Shown piece by piece: positions 1 to 11,712 of a DNA stretch of 64,000 bases; position 1 is the stretch's first letter, and each line of letters opens with the position of its first letter. Source of the DNA: Chaetoderma sp. LZ-2023a (Eukaryota > Mollusca > Caudofoveata > Chaetodermatida > Chaetodermatidae). Made by a program: the position numbers and the translations under genes. The stretch covers positions 49,128,573 to 49,192,572 of the forward strand of contig CM067360.1 in NCBI GenBank assembly GCA_034401795.1, in the 5' to 3' direction. A model generated the notes under the pieces. It saw only the letters and a list, made by a program, of their open reading frames with translations. It searched no databases and was not told the DNA's origin.

Positions 1-714
1 ATGTGCGAGAGTGTGGGCAGGACTATGGGAAATCTAGATAAATCTGGAAGACCCCAATCTCTGACTACATAAAATAAATGTTGTCAGCCAATCCACAATC
101 ATATGGATAACCCACATACCAAATTTGGTTGAATTCCACCCAACTGTTTGGGAGGAGATAGCATGTAGAATGGATGGAGACAAATAACCGAGCCAGTGAT
201 TCCAGTCGTAAATTTTCAAAAATAGTCCTCTTGTTCTGCAAATAGATATTTTCCTATCGGTCATTGGTGGTCTGACTTGAGTCAGTATTTCACTCTCCTG
301 ACATGCGCGATTCGCTGTCCTCAGCGGTCACTCACCTGGAAACACCAACTCTCCACCGGAAAACTTTGAAGTCTAGATGCTCTGTGAGAGCAGCTGAGGC
401 GTTTCCAGGTATAGATAGGCTTATGGGTTGTTTTGCTGTCTATGAAATTTAAATATTTTTTTACTAGTTTCCATAGAATTTTTTCTTTCAAACTTCACAT
501 CACCTGCATGCCACCCAGAAAAATTAATGAATAATCCGGCATGCTTATCAGGTACCACTGTACCACCATGCATGTCACCCAACAAAATGAATGAATAATT
601 GTTTATTCTAACAAATATCGGTGAGGTACACAGTGGTATAGTGAATATCACTATGAGCAATGTACGCTGTACTCAGACAGAGTGAGATTATGGTAGCTGA
701 TTTATTATTGTGGC
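1..714. other. Non-coding sequence upstream of the first visible host exon
   Basis: I see no convincing gene here. Open frames are short and have no recognisable motif. A fragment of the piggyBac-like MITE family lies at about 185-265, recognisable by its 'gagccagtgattccag' core and the following 'ttttcaaaaatag'. The rest is AT-rich sequence, probably an upstream intron of the host gene. Confidence 0.5.
185..265. repeat. Partial piggyBac-like MITE (family M1)
   Basis: The core motif (accgagccagt-attccag, then a stretch like aaattttcaaaaatag, then a 'tctgcaaatagatatttt' segment) matches the better preserved copies at 1127-1353 and 62371-62611. Both ends are missing or too diverged to place. 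Confidence 0.5.
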
Positions 715-923
715 GTGAGACTGAGTGGTGGTAGTAAACACTTGACTGGGCAGTGCACCAGTATCATGTCAAAATACATGTAGCGTTCTATCAGTATTTG
801 TGTTGGTACACTTTTTAATAATTTATTACATAATGTACTTGTACCAACACAGATAGAATGCTATTTTGTCATGCTACTGTTGCAGTTCTAGGTCAGGTGT
901 TCACTACCACCGCTCAGTCTTAC
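715..923. repeat. Foldback (MITE-like) inverted repeat
   Basis: The left half (gtgagactgagtggtggtag ... gtgttggtac) is repeated in reverse complement in the right half (gtaccaacac ... ctaccaccgctcagtcttac), with a short AT-rich centre near 815-835. The whole ~210 bp can fold into one imperfect hairpin. It encodes nothing. This is the form of a non-autonomous DNA transposon; I could not assign a superfamily. Confidence 0.6.
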
Positions 924-949
924 TTATAGTTTTGCCCAATGGAGGAATC

Positions 950-1510
950 CAGTTTTAGCTATGCCCCGCCCATCTCTAGCTAAGCTCCACCCAAGCTTTA
1001 CCTGCATTGGGATCCATCTCTGCACTCTCTGAATCTCAAATTCCTGAAAACTATACGTGTAAGCTGTTGATATGACAGCAACAACTCCCAGTCAAATTAG
1101 TTTTAAAATATGCGACATCATTTTTATTAACCCTTTAATGGTCAAAACTGGCCTCTGTTATGGCCTTGTGGAATGTCCATTTACAGGCCAAGAGAATAGA
1201 ATTTTTGAAAATTCACCATAAATGAGTGGCTCAATGACCCAGCCAGTAATTTGTCATAAATTTTCAAAAATTGCATTCTCTTGGCCTCTAATTGAACATT
1301 CAATAAGTGGATATTAAAATTTTCTTCACCAAATTTGTCCAATAAAGGGTTAAATAGCATACATATAGTCCGTCATCAATTAAGTGTCTATGAAGATTGA
1401 CGAACTTATCTACATCATTCATTATGTCATTGATTATGTTGTCATCCTTATGCATCATGTAGTTGATTATGACATCATGATTGATGGATAAAATGGAAAG
1501 GTCCATTATG
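950..1510. repeat. Interspersed repeat family R2, split by a MITE
   Basis: The sequence starts with a stretch like 'gttttagctatgccccgccc', passes through a 'cagtcaaattag-tttaaaatat' segment and ends with a stretch like 'gttgattatgacatcatg'. The same succession occurs at 5950-6360 and 59365-59720. This copy is interrupted at a TTAA by the MITE at 1127-1353; the other two copies show the uninterrupted site. No coding capacity is seen. Confidence 0.6.
1127..1353. mobile_element. piggyBac-like MITE, full length (family M1)
   Basis: It is bounded by TTAA on both sides with terminal inverted repeats CCCTTTAAT ... ATAAAGGG, the signature of non-autonomous piggyBac-type elements. The interior is a long imperfect palindrome: 'ggccaagagaatagaatttt' is mirrored by 'aaaaattgcattctcttggc'. 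At least eight whole or partial relatives lie elsewhere in the host introns. It sits inside repeat R2, where other R2 copies show a single TTAA at the same point. Confidence 0.75.
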
Positions 1511-1696
1511 TAGTGCTTATAACTCCCTGTGTAATCATATTTGTTTCACTCTATTCCAGCTACTGTTGAAACATAGCCAGACCACAAACAAAATGTTGCA
1601 AAAATAAGCGTACAGAATTTGGAACAGTAGGACAAAAATTTAAAAGACCACTGCTATCAGTAATATATGACCTGTGACCAGCAACATCATTCATCA

Positions 1697-1921
1697 ACAC
1701 AGACAGTAGCATAACCATAAAACACCGCTGATCGCCAGCATGGGCAATATTATATATTAACAAGATAGTTTACTGTTGTTCTAGAGACTGGACTTGTATT
1801 GTTATTGATCATCGATAACAATACAAATCTCAAAATCAACAGTAAAGTGAACTGAATCGTGGTCCTATATAATATTGCTCATGCTGGTAATCAGTGGTGG
1901 TTTGCACTACTGTCTGTGTTG
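1697..1921. repeat. Foldback (MITE-like) inverted repeat
   Basis: The left arm (aacacagacagtagc ... ttgtattgttattgat) is matched in reverse complement by the right arm (atcgataacaataca ... actgtctgtgtt). The centre is near 1808-1812. The two arms are similar but not identical. It is non-coding and of unassigned transposon type, different in sequence from the foldback at 715-923. Confidence 0.6.
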
Positions 1922-2098
1922 GCGATTGTTTGAGCAAACTCTGCATTATATCAATATGGCAGCATTCAATAACAATGACATTAAACTTTTAAGTGAATGA
2001 ATAAACAATTTAATCAAATCCAAAATGACCTGGTTTGACTTATTTACTCTATGTAGGTAAAGGTTGTATGGTGTTTTCATCATTTCTTTGATCTTCAG

Positions 2099-2155
2099 TG
2101 GAACAAGGATTGAGAAGTTTTCCCCACAGGGAACAGCGGAACAAGATAGTTAAAG
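2099..2155 (+). other. Candidate symmetric cassette exon of the host gene (weak)
   Basis: A T-rich tract ending 'gatcttcag' precedes a 57-nt segment that is followed by 'gtaagtaa'. Read with one base carried in from an upstream exon, it is open for 18 codons and leaves one base over, matching the phase needed at the exon starting at 5002. It shows no similarity I recognise to HSD17B4, so it may be a chance pairing of splice-like sequences or a lineage-specific alternative exon. Confidence 0.15.
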
Positions 2156-2222
2156 GTAAGTAAAGCTCCAGCTTTACAACCCTTTACTGTCCAATATTTG
2201 TCAAGAAAATGTAAATTTCTGC

Positions 2223-2421
2223 TGAACCCTTTAATGGGTAAATTTGGTCTTGAAAATTCCAATTGTCTCATAAAATGTCAATTTGCTGATCAAGAGTATT
2301 CTGGGAGCCAGTCATTCCAATGATAAGTTTTCAAAAATAGTATTCTCTTAGTCAGCAAAAGGGCATTTCTCAGGAACACTGCAGAGGTTGGTTATGGCTG
2401 ATTTGACCATTAAAGGGTTAA
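2223..2421. mobile_element. piggyBac-like MITE (family M1)
   Basis: The ends read tgaACCCTTTAATGG and CCATTAAAGGGTTAA. The 'gccagtcattccaatgataa' core matches other M1 copies. The first base of the left TTAA is mutated (TGAA). It is non-coding. Confidence 0.65.
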
Positions 2422-2690
2422 TAAATGCCCATTTGCAAGCCATGGCGATTTTTTAATATTTAGAACTGTAATGACTAGCTTGGTTATCAAGCCAGTTATT
2501 CCAGTGGTAAAATCTTAAAATAGTCTTCTCTTGGCCTGCAAATGGTCATTTCTCAAGACAATTTGATTTCAGAGGCCAGTTTTGACCACTCACTGAGTCA
2601 CGGTAAAAAAATAATTCTTCTGCACATGGCTATTTCTCAAGGCCACCACAGAACATGTTTTCACCAGCTAGAGTGTTAAAGGGTCAATTG
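2422..2690. repeat. Degraded piggyBac-like MITE sequence (family M1)
   Basis: It lies directly beside the previous copy. It contains the palindromic core 'tgactagcttggttatcaag' plus 'ccagttattccagtggtaaa', and the right-end stretch 'gtgttaaagggtca'. The left end is lost. Confidence 0.45.
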
Positions 2691-2699
2691 CTAAAATGT

Positions 2700-5001
2700 A
2701 CAATTCTTATAACAGTGACTAACTACTAACTCTTGGTATGTTATTGGTATGTCTAATCATGTTAGTTAGAGCTAATTCAATATAACAAACTTTAATAGTT
2801 AATTAAATTCAAACGGCACAAACGATCATGGTGAATGCACCAAAATAGCCCAAACTTCAGGGCAAACTCTTTTCGCACTGATTGGAGAAGTTCACTCAAT
2901 CTGTAGTGTACCAGCTTCAAGTTCATCTTCAAGTCTTTTCGGTAGTGGTGGCTTCCTCATCGTCAAACGTCATCATCAGAAGATTCACTGTCCCACACAT
3001 TAGCCGTCTCACCATTACTGTCAGTGTCTGATTCTACGTTTACAACGCCACGATGAGTGATATTTGGTTTAAAATATACGGCACAATATATAGCCAGTAA
3101 TATATTATATACATGTACTTTTAGGCCCTATGACCTGACAGCGGCTGTTATGGTCATACACCGCCCTCAGACTTTAGCGCAGAAATCAAACACATTATTC
3201 ATAGTTTCGTACATCCAGGCATCTTGAGATCGGCCACCATTAAAGTTGGGGCAAACTTAATACATGCTAAAGAGGACTGCCCATACAAACGCATTGTTTA
3301 CATTTTCCATGAAGTTCAAACCATTAAATCCTGTGTATGAGAATCTGTAATAACCCCATCAGGTATCAGAAAACATGAAATCATGAGTGAATTTCGCAAT
3401 ATATTAAAGAAAATGTAATTAAGGTTTAACGGCCCATTGCTCGTAATGTTAAATTAGCCCCTCTGAAAATGGCGTAGCCTCCTACAAGGGAGTACTTCTA
3501 CTATTGCATTAACAATTTCAACCGACAAGAGAAAATAATAAATTTGTTACGAATGTGTCAAAATCCTGGTGAATATTTTGAAACTAATTTAACTGAAAGC
3601 CGGTCAAATTGCTTTCAAAATATTCAACATCATACTTATATAATGACTGTAAAAGTGGAAGTCTGGGATTTCAGGTTCAAATGGGTAAAATGTGATAATT
3701 CATTGGTTTAGATTTGGGGCCTACTTCCCTGATAATGCAGCTTACTAGGCCAATAACTAACTTCAAGCACTGTCAGTAATAAGCCTGAGTTAAGATGCCG
3801 AAGTGGTCAAATATATAGGCATCACACTTTCTGATTGGCAGTTTCGTTATTCCGTGTTATCTGTCTACTTTTTAGTCTGGCGTACACAAAATGTGCGTAC
3901 ACAAAATGTGCGTAGATTGATGAATTGCACACAAAAATATGTTATTTTCTAAACAGTTGACGCCATCTTTGCTAAATCTCATTAAATATGCGTGTATTCT
4001 CGACCAATCAGACAGTGATACCCATTGCCGAAAACGGAGTGAGTTCAGGAAGGCGAATGTTCGGCGAACATTCGTGTTCTATGCGGTACAATGTTCAGTT
4101 AATAACAGAAAACGTTTTTCGCAGTCCTGAACGCACCCCCAGGCACGGGTAAAACAACTATGTATGCATGTGCATGTGTAAAAGCGGAGATTTTCGGTTA
4201 CATATTATGTATGAAGGAATTAGTGAAATTGAAAACAACCGAATGTCAGGTTTGCAGATTTTGTAAATCGCTTCCCTTCCCGTTATAAGACAAATTTGGC
4301 ATTACACTAGCCACAACTGGTGCATATATTGTTCTAAAAAGTTATGCCTATTACGTCGGCTCAAATTAGACTATATTGTAATAAACCCATTTCAGAGAAT
4401 ATCTTGGTTTATTCATCCAGATTTCAAAAGAAATTGTGGTATCAAAATTTATTAAAATATACGCACAGTCATCACACTAGTTTCATTCATGATAAAGAAT
4501 ACCCAGGTGCGGAGTTCACACACATCCATTTTATACAAAATTACGATTGACGATTACGATGATGACATTTCGACAATTATCATTTACAGCCACAAAAAAA
4601 GCTAAAGGCGATACATGTACTTAACACATATACGGCTCCAATTGCAATTTAAATTTACATGTACGGGTCCTTGACAGACTATAGACCGATTCCACTTTAT
4701 GTTTAATGACGCGTAGTAAGAATCTTTGTAGCGTTACTGAATACATTTGATTGCGCGTTTGACTTTTCCCGTGATGGGTTTAAAATATTTCATGATACGT
4801 TTAACATATTGTAGGACGGGGTGGACTTTCCGTTAGGCATGCCTATGAAATAAATTAAATGCGTTTGGTGTTTGGCCACGCCTGGAAACACTACGAGGTT
4901 TTGGCGCGAAAAAGACGCATTTTTGTTTCGTTTTTGCTTCGTCAAACATTAAAGCTAACTAAGATCTGTACTGTATGTATGGTATGCGTTTGTTGTTGCA
5001 G
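2700..5001. other. Intron sequence before the first recognised HSD17B4 exon
   Basis: I see no gene. Short open frames have no recognisable motif. A fragment of the R2-like 'tttcaaaatattcaaca' repeat lies near 3570-3640, and a short direct duplication of 'gcgtacacaaaatgtgcgta' lies near 3880-3915. The last 10 bases form the acceptor 'tgttgttgcag' used at 5002. Confidence 0.5.
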
Positions 5002-5067
5002 TACGATGGCAGCGCTCTGAAGGCGCTACAATAAGTCAGAAAGGTGTCCCTTCAACACCAGAGGAAG
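5002..5067 (+). CDS. HSD17B4: HSD17B4 exon (linker before hydratase domain)
   Basis: This 66-nt exon has an acceptor 'ttgttgcag' and donor 'gtgagt'. With a base carried in from upstream it reads RWQRSEGATISQKGVPSTPEE and leaves one base. The pattern RW-R---GA---QK---TPE is the conserved stretch just after the short-chain dehydrogenase domain of peroxisomal multifunctional enzyme type 2. The phase joins cleanly to the exon at 7303. The protein carries out the hydratase and dehydrogenase steps of peroxisomal beta-oxidation. I expect earlier exons to the left of the window; none was recognised within it. Confidence 0.85.
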
Positions 5068-5261
5068 GTGAGTAGAGAGTTAGAGATAGAATGTAATTAA
5101 AGCTTAGAAGCCAATGATGGTTGCATATGATTATAAATATAGTAAGGTGTGCTTTAACCGCTTAGACAATGTGTTTTTTGATACTTTAACCAGGTTTTTT
5201 TCGGTTCTTATCAGTCCAGATTTTTTAGATATTTTGATTTTCTCTCGGTAAATAGCCACTT

Positions 5262-5436
5262 CCCGGCTACAACAAGACTATTTCTAGAAAGTTTACCACT
5301 GCAATGACTTGTTCAATAATCGACTCAGTCATTCCAGTAGTAAATTTTTTTTAAATATCCATATCTTAGCCTGCATGTGGCTAGTCTCCAAGACCACTGC
5401 AGAGGCCGGCTTTGGCCGGCTTGACCTTTAAAGTAT
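5262..5436. repeat. Partial piggyBac-like MITE (family M1)
   Basis: The core 'cagtcattccagtagtaaat' and the terminal part 'ggccggcttgacctttaaag' match family M1. The terminal TTAA boxes are not intact. Confidence 0.5.
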
Positions 5437-5949
5437 ATTAAGAAATATATGAGTCAGAAATTCTGATCATATGCAGGTAAGTCCTGTTTGTTGACTTTTT
5501 CTAAACTGTTAAGTGTCATCGGTGTATTAATGCTTCATCATCGGTATGTAGCATAGACCAGCTTATCCTGAATTCATCAAGCATTAGACTAATATACTGT
5601 TAGATGTTCCGTATGGATTTGTCCACAGAAAATGCTTCAAATGATCAGTATCTGTGTTCTATCTTATGTGCGAGGACTTGAGTGTAAACCATTTTTTTTT
5701 TACGTATACACATCATCTAAGCTGTAGGGTTGAACTGTTAAAATGTGACAATGTGTGGAGGGGCATGTGAGCAGTGATTTTCATAAAGGTCCTTTTCAGG
5801 GTATATACATGCAAACTGCAGTTTGGGACTCCCAAAAGAAGTGAAAGTGGGTCCCATGGGACCCCTAAAAATCTGGTATGATTGCTAAATACGTAGCAGT
5901 TTTATAGGATTTTGCACAGGAATACCTAGAAAATTTAGCCTGGGACCAC

Positions 5950-6360
5950 AATGGACCTTTCCGGGTTTTAGCTATGCCCCTCCATTCTCTAGCTAAGCTC
6001 CACCCACACATCGCTCGTGTTGGGATCGATCGATCTCTGAACACCCTGACTATCAATTTCCAAAAAACTATACATTTAAGCTGTTGAATATTTTGAAACC
6101 AATTTGACTGGGTGCTGTTGCTGCCTAAGGCAGCAACGGCGCCCAGCCAAATTGGTTTCAAAATATTCAACAGCATGTTTATTAAATAGCAAAGAATTAC
6201 AAACACATACAATTCATACAACGTGTCAGAGTATTTGAGATTTGGTGATGGTCTATATTGAACCCTTTGTGATGTAATGAGTGTGATGTCATCATACACA
6301 CGCTGAGCTGATTATGACGTCATACGAGGTCAGATGATAGATGGATACTCTGGAAGGGTG
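5950..6360. repeat. Interspersed repeat family R2, uninterrupted copy
   Basis: It has the same order of segments as the repeat at 950-1510, without the MITE. At about 6178-6190 the sequence 'gtttattaaatagca' shows the single TTAA where the MITE sits in the first copy. It contains the large hairpin at 6080-6174. Confidence 0.6.
6080..6174. repeat. Near-perfect hairpin inside repeat R2
   Basis: The left arm gctgttgaatattttgaaac ... tgctgttgctgcc is mirrored by ggcagcaacggcgcccagcc ... aatattcaacagc around a 'taa' centre. Only a few mismatches are seen over about 45 bases per arm. Single-arm versions of the same sequence occur near 1060-1105, 3575-3635 and 59486-59528, so this copy may be a head-to-head duplication. 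Confidence 0.65.
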
Positions 6361-7302
6361 AATAGTTCATACTTGTGAGCCCATGGTACCCTCTAATTAT
6401 AGCGTGGATGAGAATGCTGCTTGGAAACACCAGACTTCAATTGGGGACTCTCACACTTCAGGGTGTAGGATCCCTGGGACCTCCAAAATTTAGATGCTAT
6501 AGAAAACACTGCGTGTGACTATCCTGAGTTCTATACCATTTGAATCTTTCATGTGCATAAATTATGTTTCTATAACGGTGGGATCTGATCTGTTTCTCAA
6601 GTCCCTGAGGTCATAATAAAATGTGTCAAAAATGAACGTCATAATTAAAAAGAAACTCGAGAAGTCGAAGTAGTTGTCCCAGTCAAATTAAATTCAAAAT
6701 ATTGAACAGCTTACCTGTGTCTTGAAATTTAGATTCTCTGAATTCAGGTTTCAACATTTCAAATCGACACAAACCCATATAAGAAAACTGGGCAGTGCTT
6801 CACTATAATGGGCAGGGCATAGTTCCCTCTATTGATAAACTTGTGTAAACTTTGCATATAGGCTAATTCATATCTAAAATCTGTTTTCTGTGCTAATAAC
6901 ACCAAGAACATCAGCAGGGCCTTATTTCTGATTTCGTTATGCACAATATCACAAAATATATTGGTGGGAGTGGCATTTCAGCATAATTCAACCAAATTCT
7001 AGAAGGCGATGTATTCCAAACAAAAGAAACAAATGCAAAAAATCCCTGACTATGTACGAAATAGATTATTGAATATTTTGGGGGAAAAATTGTCCAAACA
7101 GCATACTGTACCAATTTATATACGCATTGTGAGTTGCAACTCTAAACCACCCACAGAGGGGTTTTGGAATTTCAGAAAATTATTATGCTTTCAGTGTACC
7201 GGTACTAGTAGATTCTACGTTAAACACGGCAAGTATGTGATAGTCAAAGCCAATAAAACCTATCTAGACCTTTTATTGATTCTCTTTTTGGTTTGCTTAC
7301 AG
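6361..7302. other. Intron sequence, no gene recognised
   Basis: It holds an R2-like fragment near 6675-6715 ('cccagtcaaattaaattcaa') and otherwise unremarkable AT-rich sequence. It ends in the acceptor 'gtttgcttacag' used by the next exon. Confidence 0.45.
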
Positions 7303-7365
7303 TTCGGAGTAATTGGTCCCGGATAGCAGGATTTGACACTGCGACTTATCCTACCTCAGCACAAG
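7303..7365 (+). CDS. HSD17B4: HSD17B4 exon (linker before hydratase domain)
   Basis: This 63-nt exon has acceptor 'gcttacag' and donor 'gtatgt'. Completing the split codon from 5067, it reads V-RSNWSRIAGFDTATYPTSA-Q. The NW-(R/K)I---F pattern matches the conserved linker that follows the previous exon in metazoan multifunctional enzyme type 2. It starts and ends in phase 1. Confidence 0.85.
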
Positions 7366-7832
7366 GTATGTTCTAATTTATCATTCATTTATAATTTACA
7401 GCAAAGTTGTAATTGTCTGAGAACCATTTGACAGGAAGGCTATTAGTAATTTCAACCCAATACACCAAATCCTTTATTAATAGCAAAATTGAAGCTTTTT
7501 GCCAATATTGCAATTGGCACGAGTAATCTTTGTCTGTCTGTCTGTTTGTCTGTACATCTGTGACTGTCCATTGGTTTTTTGTTTACTGGATTGAAGTTAT
7601 TACATATATGCATATATATGTGTTTGGTACTGTAGACCATTTGCCTATCTGTCAATTACACATTCCTAGTGCAAAAATGTGCAGAAATCAAGGTTAGGGT
7701 GACCCATGCATGCACGCATGCACCACATGCACGCACGCACCGCACCCACGCGTGGGCATGCACGCACACACTGACGACAGGTTAACATACTGGTCACGGG
7801 GATATGACTTTAATTGTCAGTAAAATATTAAT

Positions 7833-7995
7833 TTTTAAATTATGACGATAATATCTAATTACATATTAATATTTAATCACATGACAATAATATTTAATCA
7901 CCTGATCCTTATATTTAATCACATGACAATAATAATATTTAATCACATGATAATAATATTTAGTCACCTGACAATAATATTTAGTCACCTGGTGT
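7833..7995. repeat. Tandem repeat of an ~20-25 bp 'atttaatcacatgacaata' unit
   Basis: About seven imperfect units of the form TATTTAATCACATGACAATA follow one another. The same unit reappears at 9853-10155. It is non-coding. Confidence 0.7.
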
Positions 7996-8977
7996 ATTAC
8001 TTTATGGCCAGACTTAAACACTAATCCAGTCCTAAATTTCTTACGTCAGTATTAGTTATTGCACCAAGCTAATACCGTTGTTCGAACGCATTTTATGCCC
8101 GGGCTTGCTTAATACTGGTATTATCTATTAAGTCCATGCTTAAAGATGGACAAAATGGCGTCCGATGGCCCTCGCTTGAATGTTTTAAATGAGAATTACA
8201 GTCGTGTCACAAAACTTTCTGTAGTAGAAATTGTATATTATGTATCGTGGATGCATGGAAACATTTTACGGTCACAATCACGGTGTTTACACTCAGGCAT
8301 AGCTTCTGCATTTTATGTAATTAAAACAATTAATGTCATTTAATTATAACGTAATAATAGACAATGACTATGGTCATGACGTCATAGGTATGATGCATGA
8401 GTGTGATGCTGTGTGGGTGGGTTGGGGAGGCGCGTAGCGGTTTGTAGATTGAAAACCATAATAAGCAGTGATGGTAACATAGTGACCACAAGCGCACACT
8501 CGCAGACACGTGCATGAGTGCAGATATGTACAAACGCGTCACCGCTCCCCACCCCTCCCCCCACCACACACCCATCAACCACCCACCCACCCACCCCTCC
8601 CACAACCATGGGGTGTATTAAATAGTTAATACATTATCAGTTATACATGGTATAAAAAAGATGAATTTAGCTTATCATGTTGAATATCTGCCAATATGCT
8701 CATATATTTTCAGCCCATCTTGTCCTTTGCATGTTTTTATTTACAACGCGAAATTAGTGGCCTTTTTAAAGGTGAAAATACATGCTTACGATTTAGGGCC
8801 AATTTGATGTAGCCGACTGTCGCAAACGATAAATCAGTTCATGTAAATAATTTGTCGGCTATTGATTTGGATCGGTCACAATAAATCTGTAAACTCTAGG
8901 CTGTTGAACGTTTTCGACTTGCTGCACATAAAATCTGTCCATGTAAATAGGAAATCTTACACCGCACACGATTTGCA

Positions 8978-9150
<173 letters not shown>

Positions 9151-9852
9151 TCAGCAGCAGTGGTAGAGGCAGAGGCGGCAGAAGCAGCAGTGGGTAAATT
9201 CTGAAGCTCCACATGCATGTCGGTTTGTGTCCGTTGTATAATGTAAACAGTGTTGTCGTATACGGCAATGTCTGCGCTGATAAATTTGGCTACGTCGACT
9301 CGGCGATAAATTCATATCATGTAGCCCTATTTGTTTGTTTGTTGGTCGGTCAAATTTGTGACATTTTGGCGAAGCTTGGTTGATCTGTCAGACGGTAGCT
9401 CAAAGGTGTGACATTTCTGTCGAAGCCATCTAGTCACAACTCGGCCTATGCATAGGCCTATAGTGCATCTTAGTTGTTTCTCCTATTTCGATTTTTACGT
9501 TTCAGTTAACCTTGCTTTATGTCGGCTTTGTTTAGTTATTTTAATATATTCCTCACACGTTCATTACAACATGAGTACACTGCAGCAACCACCTTACATG
9601 TGTGGGTACACAAGTGTGGGAAGACGGAGTGTGGAAGATATATACATATAGGGTATGTGTGAAGGGGGAGGGAGCCAGCGAGGGAGGGAGAGAGAGAGAG
9701 AGAGAGTGGTGTGTGTATTAGGAATTTAGGTCCAGACTTAAAAGCAAATACACTTTTGAACAGGCCTGAAATTTAAGACCATGTTTAAGGCAGTATTAGG
9801 GATTTATGTCCAGACTTAAAAGTTAATACACTTTCGAACAACCGGCTCCTGC

Positions 9853-10155
9853 AATAATATTTAATCACATGCCAATAATATTTAGTCACATGACAATAAT
9901 AGTTAATCACATGACACCTATGCTTAATCACATATGACACCTGTGCTTAATCACACATAACACCTGTACTTTATCACACAACACCTATGCTGTATCACAC
10001 ATAACACCAATACTTTATCACACATAACACCTATACTTTATCACACATAACACCTATACTTTATCACACATAACACCTATACGTTATCAGATATGACACC
10101 AAAATTTAATCACATCTGACACATACACATATTTAATCACATATAACACCTAAGT
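9853..10155. repeat. Tandem repeat of ~23 bp units related to 7833-7995
   Basis: It begins with 'atttaatcacatgccaataa' units and grades into 'cacataacacctatacttta' units, about twelve in all. The intron sequence between the two arrays also contains paired 'ccagacttaaa' segments, suggesting one larger duplicated repeat region. Confidence 0.7.
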
Positions 10156-10170
10156 TTCTTATTTTGTTAG

Positions 10171-10265
10171 AATCTCTACTGGATATTATGTCTGTGATGG
10201 AAAAAGCTGATGGACAAGCAGAAACGGAGTCGGATGAATCTGATCATGATGGCAGTTTTAATGTT
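10171..10265 (+). CDS. HSD17B4: HSD17B4 exon (variable linker)
   Basis: This 95-nt exon has acceptor 'ttttgttag' and donor 'gtgagt'. It completes the split codon from the previous exon to give E-SLLDIMSVMEKADGQ, followed by an acidic Ser/Glu/Asp-rich stretch, and ends in phase 0. The position corresponds to the poorly conserved linker just before the hydratase domain of the enzyme. The next host exon is 48 kb downstream, beyond the nested transposons. Confidence 0.75.
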
Positions 10266-10401
10266 GTGAGTTAAAGTTGTAATACTTAGCTCATTAGATA
10301 CTGGGGCTGGTATATGCATGATATGCTCAGCTTTCTATTATGCATCAGAGATAGATATTCACTTTTTACTAGCTAAATATTGTTGCATTTCCCTATTCTA
10401 T

Positions 10402-10562
10402 TAACCATTTAATGGTTGAATCTGGTCAATAAAATTTTGAGTTTTGTTGAGCCAGTCATTCCTGTAGTAAATCTTCAAAAAGAGTTCTTTTGGCCTGCAA
10501 AGAGATATTTTTCAAGAACATTGAAGAAGCCATTTTTGGCCAACTGGACCCATCCAATAAAA
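10402..10562. repeat. Partial piggyBac-like MITE (family M1)
   Basis: It starts with 'attaaccatttaatggttga', a mutated M1 left end, and includes 'gagccagtcattcctgtagt'. The right end is degraded. The remaining intron sequence to 10834 holds nothing I recognise. Confidence 0.5.
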
Positions 10563-10834
10563 GTTTCACCGCTGAATAGATGATGTTACATCACCGTTAA
10601 CCATGTTATCCATAATATGTCAGTAGCTCAATAACAGGCAAACCCTAAAAAAGATGGTGAATACTTTGATAGAAATTTTACCTTAAATGCCTTAGGTAGT
10701 AACAGCTTTCAGTCACATAATTTTCGAAACATCAGACTATTTCCTCCTCTCATTGCATGTGGTAGCGGTGGTGTTTAAAGGGTGCAATATTCTGATACAG
10801 TCGTTCCAGTATTTAAAGTTTTATGAAAGCAGAG

Positions 10835-11426
10835 TTTCACATCATGAGAACATACTTACCTCCCTAACACTCTTGATATATTAGTATATCGGCTTTAAAT
10901 TCAATAATATTCAGAATTATGAACGGTTAGGTGCCCCTACTGGGCAGGTGGAATGTACACAGTCATGCACATGTCAGACCCCACCTCTGCGCATGCGCAT
11001 ACTGGTACTTCCGTTTTCTAATATATTGGCTTATCAGCAACATGGAAAACAATTTCAAGCTCTTTTTTGTTGAATTTTCACTCAATTTCTTTCATCCATT
11101 TCACTATGGCTGAATCCAAAGCGTCAGAAGAGTCTGGCTCATCATCCATTAAGGTGATATTGTTCCATATATTATTTAAAGACTTGTAACTTCTATACGT
11201 GTTACGGACTTTCGTTCGCGGCTGACCTGGCATTGGCGTGTTTTTTTAGGCACTGGAAATCCTTGTTAAATTATCCCAGCGCCTAAGTTCTACTAATCCC
11301 TTGTGTCTTTGTGTCCACAGGCTCATCTTAGGATGGTACCGCCCATGTTCTTCACTCAGAAGTTGATCACGTCTCCTTTTTCTGACTTATCATCTGATAT
11401 ATCTAAGGGTCGGAGATATAAAACGA
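10835..11426 (+). mobile_element. DIRS-B head fragment (copy 1)
   Basis: It begins at TTTCACATCATGAGAACATA and matches the left part of the longer DIRS-B copy at 18480-19060 almost collinearly: the same terminal-repeat sequence, the same short first gag exon, and the same following intron-like sequence. It stops at 'ggagatataaaacga', where the intact DIRS-A begins. It carries no recombinase or RT. It is probably the head of an older insertion whose body is lost. Confidence 0.75.
11106..11153 (+). pseudogene. First gag exon of DIRS-B copy 1
   Basis: ATG opens 16 codons rich in Ser/Glu (begins MAESKASEESG), followed by the donor-like 'AAG|gtgata'. The paralogous exon at 18754-18801 has the same length, start and donor. 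The downstream exons are missing in this fragment, so it cannot make a complete product. Confidence 0.5.
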
Positions 11427-11442
11427 ATTTCACTTCAAGAGT

Positions 11443-11620
11443 ATACTTACCTCCCTAATACTTTTGATATTGCTAAATATTGGCTTTCACTCAATAAACA
11501 CTCAGATTTAAAACAGTTAGGTGCCCCTACTGGGCAGGGAGTCAGAGCGTAGTCTGGCGGATGCCAGCCCCACCACCGCGCATGCGCAGACTAGCACTTC
11601 CTCTTTGCTAGATTATTGGC
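11443..11620. repeat. DIRS-A left inverted terminal repeat
   Basis: It matches the reverse complement of 18265-18441 over about 175 bases with almost no differences. It contains the 'gcgcatgcgca' palindrome and the 'ggtgcccctactgggcag' block that also occur in DIRS-B termini. Confidence 0.92.
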
Positions 11621-11712
11621 AGAGAGAACACACATGTTTTTCAGTCATAAGCTTTTCTTGCTCATTAACGTTTTTATTGGTGTTATTTTGGAAGTGATAA
11701 GACCTGATTTGG

